A DNA stretch of 7,308 bases from Bacillota bacterium (GTDB lineage: Bacteria > Bacillota > Clostridia > Acetivibrionales > DTU013), in the NCBI GenBank assembly GCA_023415815.1, contig JAEZJL010000241.1, positions 1 through 7,308 on the forward strand, read 5' to 3'. Below, piece after piece: positions 5,795 to 7,308 of the stretch (its first letter is position 1; every line of letters begins with the position of its first letter). The notes beneath the pieces are model-generated. The model searched no databases and was not told the origin of the DNA. It saw nothing but the letters and a program-made list of their open reading frames with translations. The position numbers and the translations under genes were made by a program.

Positions 5795-6853
5795 TCACAA
5801 AGACCTGCCCGACAGGCGTATTTCTCCCCTGTCGGTGTATATTTTTATATCAGGGCCGCCGCTTCCGACTCTTCCCGAGAGCTCGCGGCCATCCGAGACA
5901 AGCCCCCCGGCAGCCGCAGCGCTGAAGCCGTTCAGGACCTTGCCGTTTTCCGATTTGGCTTTGAGGCTGAAGCCCTCAGTCTCCGGCAGCATGAGCTTGA
6001 TGGCGCCGTCCGCTGTCATGAAGCTGTACGAGCCCTCCCTGTCTATGCCGGAAACGTCCGCCGAAATATCGCCTCTGGAAACATACAGCGAAGAGTCCGT
6101 CTTCAGCATGGATTCATATACGTCAAGGCTTCCCTTTGAGATATCGCAATCCGCCCTTCCCTCAAAATGCTTCAGGACGGCGTCGCCAGAGGTGGTTTTA
6201 AGCTGAATGTCTCCCTTTATATCCGAGAGCTCGGTATTTCCGTATACGACTTTGAAGCTTCCCCTGCCCTCGAGCTTTTCCGCTTTTATGTCTCCGCGCT
6301 TGACCGTGAAGTCAAAGCGGAAGGCCTTGCTTTCTTTTGCTGTGATCGTACCCGTTTCCAGCTTCAGGTCGACGGCTGACAGACCGTCGAAGCCCGAGAG
6401 ACTAATGCTTCCGTTTACTGCTGTTATGGTCAATGACCGGAGCTTTTCCGGGACCTTAAATTCAAAATCGGTTGTTATCCTGGAGAAGGGCATAAGCTTT
6501 TCCGGCTGTCCCGTCGATATGCTTATATCGTAAGGGTTGCTGCGGTATAGCGTCGTATACTCGTCCATACGATCTTCAAGACTCTTCCGGCTCCCCGGGG
6601 CCTTAAGCCTCTTTATCTCCTTTATCTGGAGAGAGTCGCCCTCCCAGGGCGTCAGCGTTATGTTCCCGTCGTGCACCTCCAGCTTCAACTCGCTCTGGTC
6701 CTCCAGCGCTATTTCCCTGGTTTGCACCTTTTCAACGGACAGTCCCACAGCGGGGCGGTAGTAAGCGCGGGGGCCGCCGGCCCCATAGGACATACTGCAG
6801 AAAACAAGCGTGAATATTATCAATGCCGCAAGCGGCAGGTAAAGCTTTCTCAT
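5795..6853 (-). CDS. Exported DUF4097-like (adhesin-type beta-repeat) protein
   Basis: This 352-residue protein begins with a signal peptide: positive MRK, a hydrophobic core from about residue 4 to 19, and probable cleavage near SYG-AGG around residue 24. Cys19 follows LVF, which is a poor lipobox, so it is probably not a lipoprotein. The rest is a run of short beta-strand repeats with spaced glycines and aspartates (VHDGNITL, VNGSISL, ETGTITA, KRGDIKA, VYGNTEL, TSGDAVL, SRGDISA, ADGAIKL, DRGEIRL). This pattern is typical of DUF4097-type proteins that form a right-handed beta-helix-like stack. The molecular role of this family is not established; members are often linked to cell-envelope or stress functions. 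The start is set by AGGAG (6861-6865) seven bases upstream of ATG 6851-6853. It is a single-gene unit with its own promoter, divergent from the zinc-finger regulator, which may control it. Confidence 0.8.
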   Translation of the reverse strand: MRKLYLPLAALIIFTLVFCSMSYGAGGPRAYYRPAVGLSVEKVQTREIALEDQSELKLEVHDGNITLTPWEGDSLQIKEIKRLKAPGSRKSLEDRMDEYTTLYRSNPYDISISTGQPEKLMPFSRITTDFEFKVPEKLRSLTITAVNGSISLSGFDGLSAVDLKLETGTITAKESKAFRFDFTVKRGDIKAEKLEGRGSFKVVYGNTELSDIKGDIQLKTTSGDAVLKHFEGRADCDISKGSLDVYESMLKTDSSLYVSRGDISADVSGIDREGSYSFMTADGAIKLMLPETEGFSLKAKSENGKVLNGFSAAAAGGLVSDGRELSGRVGSGGPDIKIYTDRGEIRLSGRSL

Positions 6854-6889
6854 TTATCCGCTCCTGAAATGAACTAAATTCGCACATAC

Positions 6890-6918
6890 ATTCTATCACA
6901 ATTCCCTCAGGCTGTCAG
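6890..6918 (-). promoter_or_regulatory. Promoter of the DUF4097-like gene
   Basis: On the minus strand CTGACA (6913-6918) and TAGAAT (6890-6895) are separated by 17 bases. Each matches the sigma-A consensus at five of six positions, and TGA before the -10 gives an extended -10. It lies about 37 bases before the ATG, back to back with the plus-strand promoter, with 24 bases between the two -35 boxes. Confidence 0.7.
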
Positions 6919-6927
6919 CGTGGTTTC

Positions 6928-6938
6928 GCCTCCGAGGC
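6928..6938. promoter_or_regulatory. Candidate shared operator between two divergent promoters
   Basis: GCCTC-C-GAGGC is an 11-base perfect inverted repeat with one central base. It sits in the GC-rich 24 bases between the two opposed -35 elements. A protein bound here could contact polymerase on both sides. The repeat is short and the binding is hypothetical. Confidence 0.25.
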
Positions 6939-6942
6939 CGTG

Positions 6943-6971
6943 TTGACAATTCATAGACAATATTTTATAAT
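6943..6971 (+). promoter_or_regulatory. Perfect-consensus sigma-A promoter of the zinc-finger regulator gene
   Basis: TTGACA (6943-6948), a 17-base spacer and TATAAT (6966-6971) match consensus at all twelve positions. Transcription should start near 6978, about 30 bases before the ATG. A second TATAAT (6978-6983) lies 12 bases downstream. A promoter this strong usually needs a repressor, and an inverted repeat overlaps it. Confidence 0.85.
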
Positions 6972-6976
6972 GTCTA
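6954..6976. promoter_or_regulatory. Candidate repressor operator over the -10 of the regulator promoter
   Basis: TAGACA (6954-6959) and TGTCTA (6971-6976) are perfect inverted copies with 11 bases between them, spanning the spacer and the -10. In addition, GACAAT occurs as a direct repeat 11 bases apart (6945-6950 and 6956-6961). This placement is typical of a repressor site and could mean autoregulation by the downstream gene. Confidence 0.45.
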
Positions 6977-7007
6977 ATATAATATAGATTTGTGGAGTGA
7001 ATGTTTA

Positions 7008-7308
7008 ATGTCCGATAACGCGGAAATATTCTGGAAGGCGACGGTGGACGAATTAAAGAACGGCTTTAAGTACGATAAAGCAACGGATGGGTTTATCTGC
7101 CTGTTTTGCTGCAAAAGCTTTATCAGGGGCATTATCTATTCCGAAGACGGCATCTTTTATGAGGCGGAAAGATTCGCGCGCGTCCATGTTGAAAAGGAGC
7201 ACGGGTCTGTTTTCGATTGCTTGCTGAATATGGACAGGAAGCTTACGGGGCTCACCGAGGTCCAGAAAAATCTTATGGATTTGTTTTATAAAGGCTACAG
7301 CGACGCAG
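7008..7308 (+). CDS. Zinc-finger plus helix-turn-helix regulator (DUF2087-type), N-terminal part
   Basis: The first 100 residues are present and the frame is open to the window edge. A small metal-binding finger is visible: Cys31 and Cys34 in FICLFCCKSF, then His60 and His65 in HVEKEH, giving C-x2-C-x25-H-x4-H. After it, LTGLTEVQKNLMDLFYKGYSDA (residues 79-100) looks like the first helix and turn of a LuxR/sigma-region-4 helix-turn-helix. From memory this layout belongs to a Firmicutes family of transcriptional regulators that usually end in a DUF2087 domain; that part would lie beyond base 7308. The ATG at 7008-7010 is preceded by GGAG (6994-6997) at ten bases. The earlier ATG at 7001 closes after five codons and is not used. 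It is divergent from the exported DUF4097-like gene and is driven by a consensus promoter with a candidate operator. The regulated genes and signal are unknown. Confidence 0.75.
   Translation, partial: MSDNAEIFWKATVDELKNGFKYDKATDGFICLFCCKSFIRGIIYSEDGIFYEAERFARVHVEKEHGSVFDCLLNMDRKLTGLTEVQKNLMDLFYKGYSDA

Noticed and set aside
5693..6139. 148-codon plus-strand open frame
   Set aside because: It overlaps the DUF4097-like gene on the opposite strand and has low-complexity, non-protein-like content.
1..7308. CRISPR array, insertion sequence, tRNA/rRNA or toxin-antitoxin pair
   Set aside because: No regularly spaced repeats, transposase motifs, cloverleaf or small paired genes were seen. The unusual content is metabolic and regulatory rather than a defence or mobile system.

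Overview
The window looks like a piece of a Firmicutes (Clostridia-type) chromosome. The evidence is strong AGGAGG-like ribosome binding sites before nearly every gene, AT-rich intergenic regions with sigma-A type promoters, intrinsic terminators with U-tracts, and family types common in anaerobic Clostridia. No species can be named from the sequence alone.

Layout. (1) Bases 1-230 hold the 3' end of a plus-strand gltD-like gene with its own terminator (252-282). (2) A minus-strand chemotaxis receptor (402-1919) converges on it and has a TTG start, an extended -10 promoter and a terminator. It has two membrane helices, almost no extracellular part, and what looks like a Cache/PDC sensor module at the C-terminus. 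(3) A tight minus-strand operon (5310 to 2097) has the gene order zinc-dependent polyol dehydrogenase, RpiB-family isomerase, DhaK, DhaL. It has a promoter at 5426-5454 and a terminator at 1990-2026. (4) A 484-base gene-free stretch (5311-5794) holds the operon leader, candidate operators and hairpins. (5) A minus-strand gene (5795-6853) encodes an exported DUF4097-like beta-rich protein. (6) A plus-strand gene begins at 7008 and is cut by the window edge. It encodes a zinc-finger protein followed by the start of a LuxR-like helix-turn-helix. It diverges from gene 5 and has a consensus promoter overlapped by an inverted repeat.

How the genes fit together. The operon is the main find. The dehydrogenase resembles, from memory, the erythritol/L-threitol dehydrogenase (EltD) of Mycobacterium smegmatis. 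In that organism DhaK-type kinases phosphorylate erythrulose and RpiB-type isomerases convert erythrulose phosphate to erythrose 4-phosphate. The four genes here would make a short route: tetritol to erythrulose (dehydrogenase), to erythrulose phosphate (DhaK plus DhaL as separate subunits), to D-erythrose 4-phosphate (RpiB-like), entering the pentose phosphate pathway. The isomerase lacks the histidine used for sugar-ring opening in E. coli RpiB, which fits a four-carbon substrate that cannot form a ring. No transporter, DhaM phosphocarrier or regulator for this operon lies in the window. The chemotaxis receptor just downstream could sense a related compound, but it has its own promoter and that link is only a guess.
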